This document shows positions 52,921-61,498 of a stretch of 64,000 nucleotides of DNA, in pieces; the stretch's first letter is position 1, and each line of letters starts with the position of its first letter. Source of the DNA: Paracoccaceae bacterium. Its GTDB lineage: Bacteria > Pseudomonadota > Alphaproteobacteria > Rhodobacterales > Rhodobacteraceae. The stretch is taken from positions 1-64,000 of the forward strand of contig JAOTXT010000020.1 of the NCBI GenBank assembly GCA_029862205.1, in the 5' to 3' direction. The notes beneath the pieces were generated by a model. It did no database searches, was not told the origin of the DNA, and worked only from the letters and a program-made list of their open reading frames with translations. The position numbers and the translations under genes are program-made.

Positions 52921-53351
52921 GCTCGTCCATCAACTTCGGTCTAGCGGCCGCTGGGCGGCGCACCTGCCGAAGGTACGTTTGTTATGGCCCGCCATGCCCC
53001 GCGCGCCATCGCGGCGGGATCGGCGGTTTCATTGCGGGGCCCGTCAGGCAACGACAAAGCTTCGCATCGCTCAAATCGATATTTTGGATGTTTTGATCGA
53101 TCTGGCTTATGCTTGTCATATGAACACTCCGCCACTTTGATCTTCAACGCAAGTTTCGGCGAAATGTCGAGGGTTTCGAGGGCCTGGACTGTCACAAAAC
53201 GATTACAAAATCGTTGCGTTGACCGATGATCAACCGGAGTCGACGCGCCGATCATGTTGAAAAGGGGCGCACGAATCGCCCGGCGCGCGTTGCTTGCCCG
53301 ACCGGTTGGGCGCATTAGAATAGCTGGTGAACTCAAACCCGCGGGAGCGAT
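52921..53351. other. Intergenic region between divergent Na/Pi symporter and histidine kinase
   Basis: 430 bases, no gene. ACGATT-ACAA-AATCGT inverted repeat at 53199-53214 and an ATCGAT...GATCGAT pair near 53075-53100 are candidate operator sites. An AT-rich block at 53070-53125 may hold promoters. Confidence 0.4.
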
Positions 53352-54791
53352 ATGGGGCTTTTCCGAGGCCTTTCCGGGCGTCTGCTAGTTGTCACGATCA
53401 TGGTCGTGATGATGGTCGAGGTGGCGATCTTCGTACCGTCGGTCGCGCGCTTCCGTGCTGACTACCTGGCCGAGAGGGTGGTCCGCGCCCAGATTGCCTC
53501 GCTGAGCGTCCTCGCGGCGCCGGATGGCATGGTGTCGGAGGAATTGCAGGCCCAACTGCTCGAGAAGACCGAGGCGCTCAATATCGTGCTGCGCGAAAAG
53601 GGCGTGAGCTCGATCATCCTTTCGCGTGATCAGATGTCCGAGGTTACGGCGACGTTCGATCTGCGCGAGATGGATCCGGCGACATTGATCATGGACGCGC
53701 TGTCACGCATGACCGACGGTGAGGACGAGGCGGTCATCCGAGTGATTGACAAGCCAACCGTGATCGACGCGGAGGCGATCGAGATCACGCTCGACGCGGC
53801 GCCCCTGCGCGACGCGATGATCGAGTTCGGATGGCGTATCTTGCGGCTGTCGCTGATCATCTCGGTGATCACGGCAGCGATGATCTTTCTCACGGTGCGC
53901 CGTTTCATCGTCTCGCCGCTGCTGGGGGTGATCGAGAACGTCAAGGCGTTCCAGCAGAACCCCGAGGATCCGGCGCGGATCATCCGGCCGGTCAGCCGGT
54001 TGGGCGAGGTTGCCGAGGCCGAGCGCGCGCTGGCCGACATGCAGGGCGACGTGCTGACCGCGCTCCGCGAGCGCGCACGGCTCGCCTCGTTGGGCGAGGC
54101 ACTGGCCAAGATAAGCCACGACCTTCGGAACATGCTGTCGACGGGTCACCTGATGGCCGACCGGTTGGAGGGGAGCCGCGATCCCCTGGTGGCGCGGACT
54201 GTGCCAAAGCTGATCGGATCGCTCGACCGGGCGATCAACCTCTGCAAGCGCACGCTGGATTATGGGCGCGCCGAGGAAATCGCGCCCGAGCCGCGCCAAT
54301 TGCGGCTGCGCGCGCTGGCGGTCGAGGTTGCCGAGGGGCTGGGCCTGGATGTCGATGGGCAAAGCGGAGGAGCAGGGGTCCCGATCCGGATCGACATTGA
54401 CGAGCGCTATACGGTCGAAGCGGATCCCGATCAGCTCTACCGGGTGCTGGCCAATCTGCTGCGCAATGCGACCGAGGCAATCGCGTCGAGCCGGGGGCCT
54501 GGCGAGATCCGGTTGAGCGCGGCGACCGGGACCGATGGCATGCAGGAGATCCGGGTCGCCGATACCGGGCCGGGGATGCCGGCCAAGGCATTGGAGAACC
54601 TGTTCCAGCCGTTCCGCGGCGGCATCCGCCATGGCGGGTCGGGGCTTGGCCTGCCGATCGCCGCCGAGCTGATGCGCGCCCATGGCGGTGAGCTGAAACT
54701 GGTGTCGAGCACGTCCGAGGGCAGCGAATTCCTGCTGCGCCTGCCAGGCCCGCTGCCCGATGCGGCGGCGGCGCAGGACGCCCGGGATTGA
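53352..54791 (+). CDS. Sensor histidine kinase
   Basis: 479 aa. One N-terminal helix (RLLVVTIMVVMMVEVAIFV), a periplasmic sensor of ~110 residues, a second helix (LRLSLIISVITAAMIFLTV), HAMP, dimerisation with the phospho-acceptor His in LASLGEALAKISHDLRNMLS, and HATPase_c with N box NLLRNATEAI, G1 ADTGPGMP, G2 HGGSGLGLPIA. ATG 53352 follows GCGGGAGCG. No response-regulator gene is next to it; the sensor has no recognised ligand domain. Confidence 0.9.
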   Translation: MGLFRGLSGRLLVVTIMVVMMVEVAIFVPSVARFRADYLAERVVRAQIASLSVLAAPDGMVSEELQAQLLEKTEALNIVLREKGVSSIILSRDQMSEVTATFDLREMDPATLIMDALSRMTDGEDEAVIRVIDKPTVIDAEAIEITLDAAPLRDAMIEFGWRILRLSLIISVITAAMIFLTVRRFIVSPLLGVIENVKAFQQNPEDPARIIRPVSRLGEVAEAERALADMQGDVLTALRERARLASLGEALAKISHDLRNMLSTGHLMADRLEGSRDPLVARTVPKLIGSLDRAINLCKRTLDYGRAEEIAPEPRQLRLRALAVEVAEGLGLDVDGQSGGAGVPIRIDIDERYTVEADPDQLYRVLANLLRNATEAIASSRGPGEIRLSAATGTDGMQEIRVADTGPGMPAKALENLFQPFRGGIRHGGSGLGLPIAAELMRAHGGELKLVSSTSEGSEFLLRLPGPLPDAAAAQDARD

Positions 54792-54874
54792 CCCTTGCAT
54801 TTGCCCATGCCGACCGCTAGATAGCGGTCTCGCCGCCGAAGCCGCACGATATGCGGCTGAGGGCACGGCCCAAA

Positions 54875-54951
54875 GCACCGGTAGCTCAGCTGGATAGAGC
54901 ACCAGACTACGAATCTGGGGGTCGGGAGTTCGAATCTTCCCCGGTGCGCCA
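54875..54951 (+). tRNA. tRNA-Arg (anticodon ACG)
   Basis: GCACCGG / CCGGTGC acceptor, D arm AGCTCAGCTGGATAGAGC, anticodon stem-loop CAGACTACGAATCTG (ACG), T arm GGGAGTTCGAATCTTCC, G discriminator plus encoded CCA. Complete. The mobile R-M/terminase element begins right after its 3' end, a usual integration target. Confidence 0.95.
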
Positions 54952-54976
54952 ATCTTCTCAGAGAGTTACATCGAAG

Positions 54977-54998
54977 TGGCCTTACCGCAGTAAGGCCA
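54977..54998 (+). terminator. Hairpin 25 bases after tRNA-Arg
   Basis: TGGCCTTAC CGCA GTAAGGCCA: 9-bp perfect stem with a 4-base loop; only A-rich sequence follows (AAAAGTAAGG). It may terminate the tRNA transcript or be part of the element boundary. A further GTAAGGC copy lies at about 55002. Confidence 0.5.
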
Positions 54999-55159
54999 AA
55001 AGTAAGGCTCCAACTGACGGAACCGCGCTGCAAGGTCTGGAGGCTTGGGTCCGCGAGGCTCGTCATCGTGCCCTTTTGCCAGCGAGCGCTCGCGCCCACC
55101 CCATTGGCAAGCGCCATTTGATGCCGTAGTTTTCTCAAAAGAGATCGAGCGGTGAAGCA

Positions 55160-56338
55160 ATGTGGCGCTGGGACCAAGGAAGGCTTCCATACTTCCAATA
55201 TGACGCGTTACGTGCAGTCGCGAAGATAGCGGTTTCCGAAGACCTGAAGGCGGTCGACAAGGCAGTAGCAATCAAGGCCACAGGCCTGCCCTTTCTGCCA
55301 GTTGATTATCCCAACCTTTGGCGAAATTATTCGCGAATCTACAAGACAACATTGCTGGTCTACGAAGATGGCGGCGTCGCGTTGCCGACTGCCGTAGCAG
55401 GTCTTCTTGCGGGCGATGGGCTTGTCACGTCCGATGAGTATTTTCACTTCTTAGCGCAAGTCTTCTCGGACCCTTGCCCAGCATTTCAGGAGTGGAGTGC
55501 CGATGCTCCGTTACGATTCCCAATAGCGTTCTCAATAAGGTATGCTTTGGCAAAATTGATTGTGAGTGAGGAGAGCACAACGCATTTGAGTGAGATATTA
55601 GGCGCTTATCATCATTCTGGTTTTACTGGCGGAGAAAGCGATGAAGATCTTTCCCAACTGATTTCTAGTGGTGTTGATTTTAGCAAAGTCCACATACCTG
55701 GAGATGCAAGGCAAGCTAGAGAGAGTTTGCGCGTTATTTCACAAATTTCTTACTTATTTTACCGGAATAATTCTATTACAATATCGCTTGATGTAGAGGA
55801 TGCAAAAGATGTATTTGAGAAACTTACTCCAATAACAGGACTTGCAGAAAAAAATAGTGACAATGAGATTTTCAGAGTATCAGAGTTGTTCAAAGGCGGT
55901 ACAACTTTGGATATTTTTGACTTCAAGAACACTGTAGTTGCCGATGTCATCGATAGCGGTTTCAAAGAAGGTTCAAAGGTCAAGAAGACCCACGTCACGA
56001 TTGAACGCAACGGAAACTTAAGGAAGGCGTATTTTGAAGCTCATCCGACAAGCGTCTGTGACTGCTGCAAGATGGATACCAACATTTTGTATCCGTGGGC
56101 AGACAGAGTACTAGACCTGCACCACATTCTTCCACTATCCTCCGGAACCCGGGTGGAAACAGGCGGAACGACACTGACAGACCTAATCCCAGTCTGCCCA
56201 ACCTGTCATCGAGCTGTTCACCGCTACTATGATCAATGGCTGAAGGCCAAATCGCAAGAAGACTTCGCGTCAGCATCGGAAGCGCTGATCGTGTACGACG
56301 AAGCAAAGACCAATCTAGGGGGCGCGAGCGGTGCTTGA
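55160..56338 (+). CDS. HNH endonuclease, likely the restriction subunit
   Basis: 392 aa. The C-terminal HNH domain reads SVCDCCKMDTNI...DRVLDLHHILPLSSG...LTDLIPVCPTCHRAVHRYYDQW: zinc CxxC pairs, DxHHI catalytic His pair, Asn-equivalent lost/L in TLTDLIPVCPTCH. The N-terminal ~280 residues have no family I recognise and probably hold the DNA recognition domain. The middle (55540-55950) is strongly AT-rich compared with the chromosome, a sign of transfer. ATG 55160 after GAGCGGTGAAGC. It overlaps the C5 methyltransferase gene by 8 bases, which suits a type II restriction partner (inference). Confidence 0.8.
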   Translation: MWRWDQGRLPYFQYDALRAVAKIAVSEDLKAVDKAVAIKATGLPFLPVDYPNLWRNYSRIYKTTLLVYEDGGVALPTAVAGLLAGDGLVTSDEYFHFLAQVFSDPCPAFQEWSADAPLRFPIAFSIRYALAKLIVSEESTTHLSEILGAYHHSGFTGGESDEDLSQLISSGVDFSKVHIPGDARQARESLRVISQISYLFYRNNSITISLDVEDAKDVFEKLTPITGLAEKNSDNEIFRVSELFKGGTTLDIFDFKNTVVADVIDSGFKEGSKVKKTHVTIERNGNLRKAYFEAHPTSVCDCCKMDTNILYPWADRVLDLHHILPLSSGTRVETGGTTLTDLIPVCPTCHRAVHRYYDQWLKAKSQEDFASASEALIVYDEAKTNLGGASGA

Positions 56339-57533
56339 TGAGGTAGACCAGCGGAGCAACGAACTAAGCATTGATCGCCAATTGAAATTGATATCTCGGA
56401 CAGAGGCCAATGGCATGCCATTGGCCGAAGTGCTCGAAGGGAATGGCTTTACATATGACGACCTGCGTTATGTGCGAAGCCGCGAGTTAGTGTGGGATGG
56501 TCCGCCAGCAAACGATTTGACGGAGTTCAAACGCAGACCAAACGATATTCCAGTAGTGAGCTTCTTTACTGGTTGTGGTGGCATGGATCTCGGATTCGAG
56601 GCCGCTGGCTTCTCGCATGTAGCTGCTTTCGAATTCAACGAGTTGTTCTGTAAGACGCTTCGCAAAAATCGCCCCGACTGGAACGTTTTTGGGCCGCCTG
56701 TCCACAGTGGAGATGTCTCGAAAGTTGGCGAGGTCACTGATGCGCTTTCGAGGCTGATTAGTTCACCCTTCGAGGGCGTATTCATCGGAGGCCCACCGTG
56801 CCAACCGTTTTCGATCGCCGCGAATCAACGCTTCGCCAAATGGGGTGACAAGTTTAAACGGACTGGTTTCTCTCACGAAACCAACGGCGGCCTGCTATTC
56901 GACTATGTTGAGATCATTCGGTCGTTCAAACCCTCCGTCTTCATTATTGAGAACGTGCCTGGCCTTAGGGACATAGACGATGGCGCGCAGCTCTCAGAGG
57001 CAATGCAAGCCTTGAGAGCGGCTGGATATTCCCTCGAGACGCCGACCGTGCTTGATGCTGCCGATTACGAAATCCCGCAGCAACGCCTAAGATTGTTTGT
57101 AGTAGGGAACAGACGAGGCAAACAGTTCGTATATCCAAGAGCGTCTCTGCGCCGGATAGGCGCGGGAGCGGTTCTGTCAGATCGCGCTCCTAATGCCGCG
57201 AACAATGAAACTCGAAGACATAACGCAGGATCCATTGTCCGCTACATGCGGTTGGACTATGGCTCGCGCGATCAACTTGGTCGAGTTGACCGCCTGAACC
57301 CCGCGATTCCGTCAAAAACTGTCATCGCCGGTGGGTCTGGGGGAGGAGGACGTTCACATCTTCATCCCGAGATTCCGAGAACGCTCAGTGTTCGTGAGTG
57401 CGCGCGGCTTCAATCGTTTCCCGATGATTATGTTTTTGCTGGCCCGACCGCGCGCCAGTTCACACAAGTTGGCAACGCCGTTCCGCCGGTGCTCGCGGCC
57501 AGAATGGCATCGCAGGTGGCAAAGCTCTTTTGA
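56331..57533 (+). CDS. DNA (cytosine-5-) methyltransferase
   Basis: 400 aa with the ordered m5C motifs: I FFTGCGGMDLGFEAAGF, IV VFIGGPPCQPFS (catalytic Cys), VI FIIENVPGL, VIII ...QQRLRLFVVGNR, IX RTLSVRECARLQSFPDDY, X QFTQVGNAVPP. The target-recognition region lies at about 290-340. The ~80-residue N-terminal extension ends with a helix-turn-helix-like ADVLEGNGF segment. Start 56331 (GTG/ATG region overlaps the HNH stop). It would protect the host from the HNH nuclease and be repaired for deaminated 5mC by Vsr. Confidence 0.93.
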   Translation: MLDEVDQRSNELSIDRQLKLISRTEANGMPLAEVLEGNGFTYDDLRYVRSRELVWDGPPANDLTEFKRRPNDIPVVSFFTGCGGMDLGFEAAGFSHVAAFEFNELFCKTLRKNRPDWNVFGPPVHSGDVSKVGEVTDALSRLISSPFEGVFIGGPPCQPFSIAANQRFAKWGDKFKRTGFSHETNGGLLFDYVEIIRSFKPSVFIIENVPGLRDIDDGAQLSEAMQALRAAGYSLETPTVLDAADYEIPQQRLRLFVVGNRRGKQFVYPRASLRRIGAGAVLSDRAPNAANNETRRHNAGSIVRYMRLDYGSRDQLGRVDRLNPAIPSKTVIAGGSGGGGRSHLHPEIPRTLSVRECARLQSFPDDYVFAGPTARQFTQVGNAVPPVLAARMASQVAKLF

Positions 57534-57967
57534 TCGACGCAGAGAACATTCGTCTCGACCCTCTTTCTGCTTCCGAGCGAAGTGCGCGCATGGCGAGGAT
57601 TCGGAGCAAGAATTCAAAGCCTGAACAAACGGTACGAAGCCTCATCCACGGGATGGGATACCGCTTCAGGCTCCACAGGAAAGATTTACCGGCGACCCCT
57701 GACATCGTATTTCCGGGAAGGCGGTGTGTGATCTTTGTGCATGGGTGTTTTTGGCACCAGCATCAATGCAGGAATGGGCGTCGACCAAAATCTAATTTGG
57801 AGTATTGGGAAGGTAAACTTATAAAGAATGTTGAAAGAGACCGGACTGCTACTCGTAAACTTGAAGAAAATGGCTGGAGAGTATTGATTATTTGGGAGTG
57901 CGAGGTTAAATGTGAAGATAAAATGCGTGATCGCATCCGAGATTTTCTCGAACTTGGCGAATCCTGA
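57530..57967 (+). CDS. vsr: Very short patch repair (Vsr) endonuclease
   Basis: 145 aa: TKPE-like SKPEQTVRSLIHGMGYRFRLHRKDLPATPDIVFPGRRCVIFVHGCFWHQHQC, NVERDRTATRKLEENGWRVLIIWECEV. Catalytic Asp in TPDIVFP and Zn-binding Cys/His set in VHGCFWHQHQC are present. Vsr nicks 5' of T in T:G mismatches created by deamination of 5-methylcytosine, so it accompanies C5 methyltransferases. The start is TTG 57530 overlapping the MTase stop (TTGA); an ATG at 57590 would truncate the fold. It ends the R-M cassette and converges on the minus-strand operon. Confidence 0.92.
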   Translation: MIDAENIRLDPLSASERSARMARIRSKNSKPEQTVRSLIHGMGYRFRLHRKDLPATPDIVFPGRRCVIFVHGCFWHQHQCRNGRRPKSNLEYWEGKLIKNVERDRTATRKLEENGWRVLIIWECEVKCEDKMRDRIRDFLELGES

Positions 57968-58000
57968 TCGGCGCCAGTTTCTTCGGAGATGAGGCAGAAA

Positions 58001-58351
58001 TTAGCGAAGTTCGAGCCTCCGTACAACTTCTACATCCAGATCATCTTTACCAATCCCGTCCGGTAGTCCCCTGGGCGCGATCAGCACGGCCTCGCCGTTG
58101 CGCATCTCCGCCGTCACCCGGCCCGGGACCTTGGCCCAGAGTGCGACCCGGACTGCCTCTCGCAGCCCCTCGTCGCGAAGGGCCTGCTCGCGCAACGTCT
58201 CCATCTTCGCTTCGTTGCGGGCAATCGCCAGCTCGGTCTCGCGCAGCTTTCGGTCCAGCTCCCGGCCTTCCTTCTCCCGCTGGGCCTGCTCGGCGCGGCG
58301 GCGGGCGGCTTTCTCGTGATCCTTGCCGTTGGAAAATGCCCAAGCCATCAC
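58001..58351 (-). CDS. Coiled-coil hypothetical protein (last gene of minus-strand element operon)
   Basis: 116 aa. MMAWAFSNGKDHEKAARRRAEQAQREKEGRELDRKLRETELAIARNEAKMETLREQALRDEGLREAV is one long charged helix, likely a coiled coil, followed by a short beta-rich part (PGRVTAEMRNGEAVLIAPRGLPDGIGKDDLDVEVV). No family recognised. Its ATG overlaps the stop of the upstream gene (ATGA). Phage scaffold- or adaptor-like in position, but unproven. Confidence 0.6.
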   Translation of the reverse strand: MMAWAFSNGKDHEKAARRRAEQAQREKEGRELDRKLRETELAIARNEAKMETLREQALRDEGLREAVRVALWAKVPGRVTAEMRNGEAVLIAPRGLPDGIGKDDLDVEVVRRLELR

Positions 58352-58668
58352 GCCACCCCCTTCTTCAGCTTCGCCAGTTCACGGTTCGCTTTGGCGCGGG
58401 GCGTGTCGGTCCCGCCCTGGACCTTGGCGAACCGGGTCAGGACTTCGCCCCCAGCCAGATCGACTGCCTGCATGAGTTTGGTCACGGCTTCGCGTTCCTT
58501 GATCGACTGCGGCGCAAACTTCTCGGAGGCGAGGACGCGGGCCGTGCTCCATTCCTCGGGTTTCAGCCCAGACAAGAACGGCTGGCCGTCGAGGATCGCG
58601 GCGACAGTCGTCAGGTCTCCCTCCTTGATCGCGCTCTGGATGAAGCCAAACCGCTCACCCTGTTTCAT
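58348..58668 (-). CDS. Hypothetical element protein, possibly the 3' part of a frameshifted gene
   Basis: From ATG 58668, 106 aa (MKQGERFGFIQSAIKEGDLTTVAAILDGQPFLSGL...). The same frame is open upstream to 58812 and reads GELERTAETLDKAIAFALTDDEA...RAHVKSM, without any ATG/GTG/TTG in 145 bases. That stretch continues the coiled-coil style of the preceding gene's end (VTKRIDAAR-stop), so one 1-base frameshift would fuse both into a ~265-aa protein. No family is recognised. I report the ATG form and flag the extension. Confidence 0.5.
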   Translation of the reverse strand: MKQGERFGFIQSAIKEGDLTTVAAILDGQPFLSGLKPEEWSTARVLASEKFAPQSIKEREAVTKLMQAVDLAGGEVLTRFAKVQGGTDTPRAKANRELAKLKKGVA

Positions 58669-58786
58669 CGACTTGACATGCGCCCGGACCTCGGCCGCGA
58701 GACACGCGCCCCGGGTGGTGGTCGCTTCATCGTCGGTCAGCGCAAAGGCGATGGCCTTGTCGAGGGTCTCGGCGGTGCGTTCCAGT

Positions 58787-59146
58787 TCACCGCGCGGCGT
58801 CGATCCTCTTGGTCACGCGCTCCATATGGACGCCCGCCGCCTCCGACAGTTCCTCCTCGTGACCCGAAAACTGGCGCAGTCCCTGCGAGGTGAGCCGAAG
58901 ATCGCCCAGATATTCGCTTCGGCCGGTCGGCAATTGCCGCCGCCGGGCCGGGGCTTCGGCCTTGGCGAGGACGGTCAGTACCCTCTCGGCGTCGTTGACC
59001 GCGCCAATCCAGCGGTAGGCGGTCTCAAGGGCGCCTTGCGCGGTGGCGAGAGCCCCCGGCTTGGCTTCCAGCGCCTTGCCATGGGGCGACAGCGCGTCCG
59101 GGTGAATGCTGATGCTCACATCGGAGCGGATGGGTGTGTCGGTCAT
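58787..59146 (-). CDS. Hypothetical element protein (119 aa), 5' part of the possible frameshift pair
   Basis: MTDTPIRSDVSISIHPDALSPHGKALEAKPG... helical protein ending EEELSEAAGVHMERVTKRIDAAR. ATG 59146 follows AGGAGAC and is 13 bases after the TerL stop. No domain recognised. The C-terminal helix stops abruptly; see the neighbouring frame. In phage operons this position holds the portal or head-tail genes, but nothing here resembles them. Confidence 0.6.
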   Translation of the reverse strand: MTDTPIRSDVSISIHPDALSPHGKALEAKPGALATAQGALETAYRWIGAVNDAERVLTVLAKAEAPARRRQLPTGRSEYLGDLRLTSQGLRQFSGHEEELSEAAGVHMERVTKRIDAAR

Positions 59147-59159
59147 GCTTAGTCTCCTT

Positions 59160-60518
59160 TCAAGTCATGCCTTCGTGTCGGCCCGAGCCGTAGCGCCGGG
59201 ACTTGGTGATGTGCCCTTCGAGGTATCGAAGCGCGTCTGCCGCGTGATCGTTGGCGCCGGTGTCCACGTCTTCAGGTCGGTTTGGATCGCGCGGAAGAAC
59301 TGGGAAGGTTTCGAGCAAGAGCCCGCACCTGCCGGTGACATAGAGGCCGGGGCCGTCGCGGCTGACCGACCGGGAGAGGCGCTGCCGAATGCGCTGCCAG
59401 CCCGCGATGCGCGAGCCCGGCCCTTTGGTTGGCTTGGTTAGATAGACGCCCTCGCGGCGCAGCACGTCGATCAGGCTGTCATCGAGCCCAACTGCATCAT
59501 CGCCGACGCCATAGGGCCGCATGTTCCAATGCGCGCACCGCTCGCGGATCGCATCGGCGAGCTTGCCCGGCGGCCAGCGGAGCCCTTGGTTGATGTCCGT
59601 CGGGTCGGCGGTGTGAACCTCATCGAGGATCAGCAGCGAGCCGCGGGGGAAGCGCCCATCGTCGCCAGGGGTCTGGACGCCCAACAGGCAGACCGCCGGG
59701 GCTGAGGAGCCCCAGTCCAGGCCGATGGCCGTGCGGTTGCCTCTGAGGGGCCAGGGCGGGCGGAAATCGACCGGCAGGACGTGGACCGTTGGATCCCATA
59801 CGTCGCCGAACATGGCGCCCCGGGCGATATTCCAATCACCATCCGTCCAAGCCCGCAATAGCTCGGCATCGCCTGCCGTCGCGGCCCGCAGGCGGCGCAG
59901 ATATTGATCCCCGTCGAGATGCGGGTTGTCAGCGTAGGTCGAGGGCGCATTGACCCAGGTCTCGCCGTCGTCGGTCTCGTAGGGCACCCATGCCAGGGCG
60001 CGGTTCACATGCTCGCGGGCAAGGATCGCGTGGGCGACACCGCCGGGGTTGGCGGTCCTGATCTCGCGCAGCGGCACGCCGTCGGCGGCGCGCAGGTTGG
60101 ACCGCAGCATTCGGACCCAGCGCAGTTCGCGGATCAGTCCGATCTCATCCACGACCAGGAGCGTGAAGCTGCGGCCTTGATACTTGGCATAGGCGTTCGG
60201 CCCGTCGAGCTGGCCGACCTCGATCACCGCGCCGTTAGCGGCGCGGAAGACATTGTCGGCCTTGTTGTAGCGGACCGCGCGGCGCCCGTAGGCCGCGACC
60301 AGAAGCATATGCAAGGTCTCGGCCAACTCAGATGCGGCCTTGTAGGTCTCGCGGACGATCAGCGGGCGGGCGCGGTCGCGGTGTTGCTCGACATGGCGAA
60401 GAACAAGGAGCATCGCGCCATAAGATTTGCCGCCGCCGCGTCCGCCGCCCAGAAATAGATTGAACGCCTCTGGCACAGAGAGACAGCGCGCCTGGTATGC
60501 GGTCGGCGCGATCTTCAT
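59160..60518 (-). CDS. Terminase large subunit (TerL)
   Basis: 452 aa. ATPase: Walker A LFLGGGRGGGKSYGAMLL (Lys31), Walker B TLLVVDEIGL (Asp124/Glu125), coupling RTANPGG. RNase H-like nuclease: IGLDWGSSAPAVCLLG (first acidic ligand), later NDHAADALRYLEGH (last ligand). It cuts and pumps DNA into a viral procapsid. The start overlaps the 60-aa gene (ATGA). No portal, protease or capsid gene follows in the usual place. Confidence 0.92.
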   Translation of the reverse strand: MKIAPTAYQARCLSVPEAFNLFLGGGRGGGKSYGAMLLVLRHVEQHRDRARPLIVRETYKAASELAETLHMLLVAAYGRRAVRYNKADNVFRAANGAVIEVGQLDGPNAYAKYQGRSFTLLVVDEIGLIRELRWVRMLRSNLRAADGVPLREIRTANPGGVAHAILAREHVNRALAWVPYETDDGETWVNAPSTYADNPHLDGDQYLRRLRAATAGDAELLRAWTDGDWNIARGAMFGDVWDPTVHVLPVDFRPPWPLRGNRTAIGLDWGSSAPAVCLLGVQTPGDDGRFPRGSLLILDEVHTADPTDINQGLRWPPGKLADAIRERCAHWNMRPYGVGDDAVGLDDSLIDVLRREGVYLTKPTKGPGSRIAGWQRIRQRLSRSVSRDGPGLYVTGRCGLLLETFPVLPRDPNRPEDVDTGANDHAADALRYLEGHITKSRRYGSGRHEGMT

Positions 60519-60697
60519 TTCCGGCCTCGGGCGCGGTTCGATTGCCCAGAACGCGGGCCAGGGATCGTGCTGGCTTTGCGCCGGTAGAATGGCTGGCCCT
60601 CGGCGTCGTATCCGGCGATTTCTTGATCCTCAGCCGGGACGCGGAGCTGCTTTGGTTGGCCGCCGATGTTCTTAGGGATCGTTGTCTTATTATTCAT
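60515..60697 (-). CDS. 60-aa hypothetical protein between TerS-like and TerL
   Basis: MNNKTTIPKNIGGQPKQLRVPAEDQEIAGYDAEGQPFYRRKASTI...: basic, no domain. Its ATG overlaps the TerS-like stop and its stop overlaps the TerL start, both by ATGA, which supports a real coupled gene. Function unknown. Confidence 0.6.
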   Translation of the reverse strand: MNNKTTIPKNIGGQPKQLRVPAEDQEIAGYDAEGQPFYRRKASTIPGPRSGQSNRARGRK

Positions 60698-61146
60698 GCT
60701 TTGTTCCTTTGCTGATTTTCCTGATCAGGCGTTACGTCGATCATGCGGGCATAGTCCTCGGGCGACGCCGCCCCGGGGAGGTTGATCGTGATGTTGGGGC
60801 GGTCGGTTTTAGGCTCGACCGGGGTGCTGTCGCGGAAGTGCCGCTTGGCCTTCAGCAAGAAGATCGCCGCCGTGACGTTGCCCTCGCGGGCATGGGCGAG
60901 CAGATGCCCGACCAGCTCGGTTTCCAATGCGCCGTCGCCCCGCTCGATGGATGCGGACAGATCGGGATCGCGCGTAGCGGCGTTGGCGAGAGCCGTTTCG
61001 GAGATGCCCAGCGTGGCCGCCACGGTCGCCCTGGAGCAGCCGTTGGCGAGCATCTTCTCGACCACCTCGCGGCCTGGCGCGGTGACGCTGTATGGGCGTC
61101 CGGTGCCGCGTCCGCGTGTGGTGAGGGTGCGTTTAGACTTCGACAT
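60694..61146 (-). CDS. Small terminase-like DNA-binding protein
   Basis: 150 aa. Helix-turn-helix REVVEKMLANGCSRATVAATLGISETALANAATRDPDL, then a helical stretch (ELVGHLLAHAREGNVTAAIFLLKAKRHFRDS) and an N-terminal basic AT-hook-like TLTTRGRGTGRPY. This order and its place just before TerL fit a TerS that selects packaging sites. The start is ATG 61146 inside the end of the upstream gene (14-base overlap). Confidence 0.7.
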   Translation of the reverse strand: MSKSKRTLTTRGRGTGRPYSVTAPGREVVEKMLANGCSRATVAATLGISETALANAATRDPDLSASIERGDGALETELVGHLLAHAREGNVTAAIFLLKAKRHFRDSTPVEPKTDRPNITINLPGAASPEDYARMIDVTPDQENQQRNKA

Positions 61147-61498
61147 TGGCGAGGTCCTTCGCTTCATGCTCTTCAAGCCATTCGACAATGTGCTCGACAT
61201 AGTCCCAGAACCCAGCGCGGTGACGATGCTGAATCCATTCATCGAGGGCGGGCACGAGAGCGGCCCACGCGCGTTTGTGGCGGCGGTCGAGCCCGCCTCG
61301 GCGCAGCGAGGCGATGATGGCAGGCACGTCATTCTCAGCCCACCTGCCGTCGTCCATTACGGCGCGGACGGCAGGCGCAATCGGGTCCGCCGTGCATGTG
61401 CGCTCGGGATCAGCGAGAACCCATTCAAAGAATGCCAGCCCGCCCTCAGCGCGATGATCGTGCCGGATTGGCGTGCTGATGTGGCCATCCCAGGTCAT
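61133..61498 (-). CDS. Hypothetical protein (121 aa)
   Basis: MTWDGHISTPIRHDHRAEGGLAFFEWVLADPERTC...WAALVPALDEWIQHRHRAGFWDYVEHIVEWLEEHE: acidic, Trp-rich and helical. No family recognised. The start overlaps the stop of the 61495-61929 frame (ATGA), and its end overlaps the TerS-like start. It belongs to the packed element operon. Confidence 0.6.
   Translation of the reverse strand: MTWDGHISTPIRHDHRAEGGLAFFEWVLADPERTCTADPIAPAVRAVMDDGRWAENDVPAIIASLRRGGLDRRHKRAWAALVPALDEWIQHRHRAGFWDYVEHIVEWLEEHEAKDLANVEV

Noticed and set aside
58780-58815. Programmed -1 frameshift as in phage tail chaperones
   Set aside because: No slippery heptamer seen; reported only as a frame break of unknown cause.
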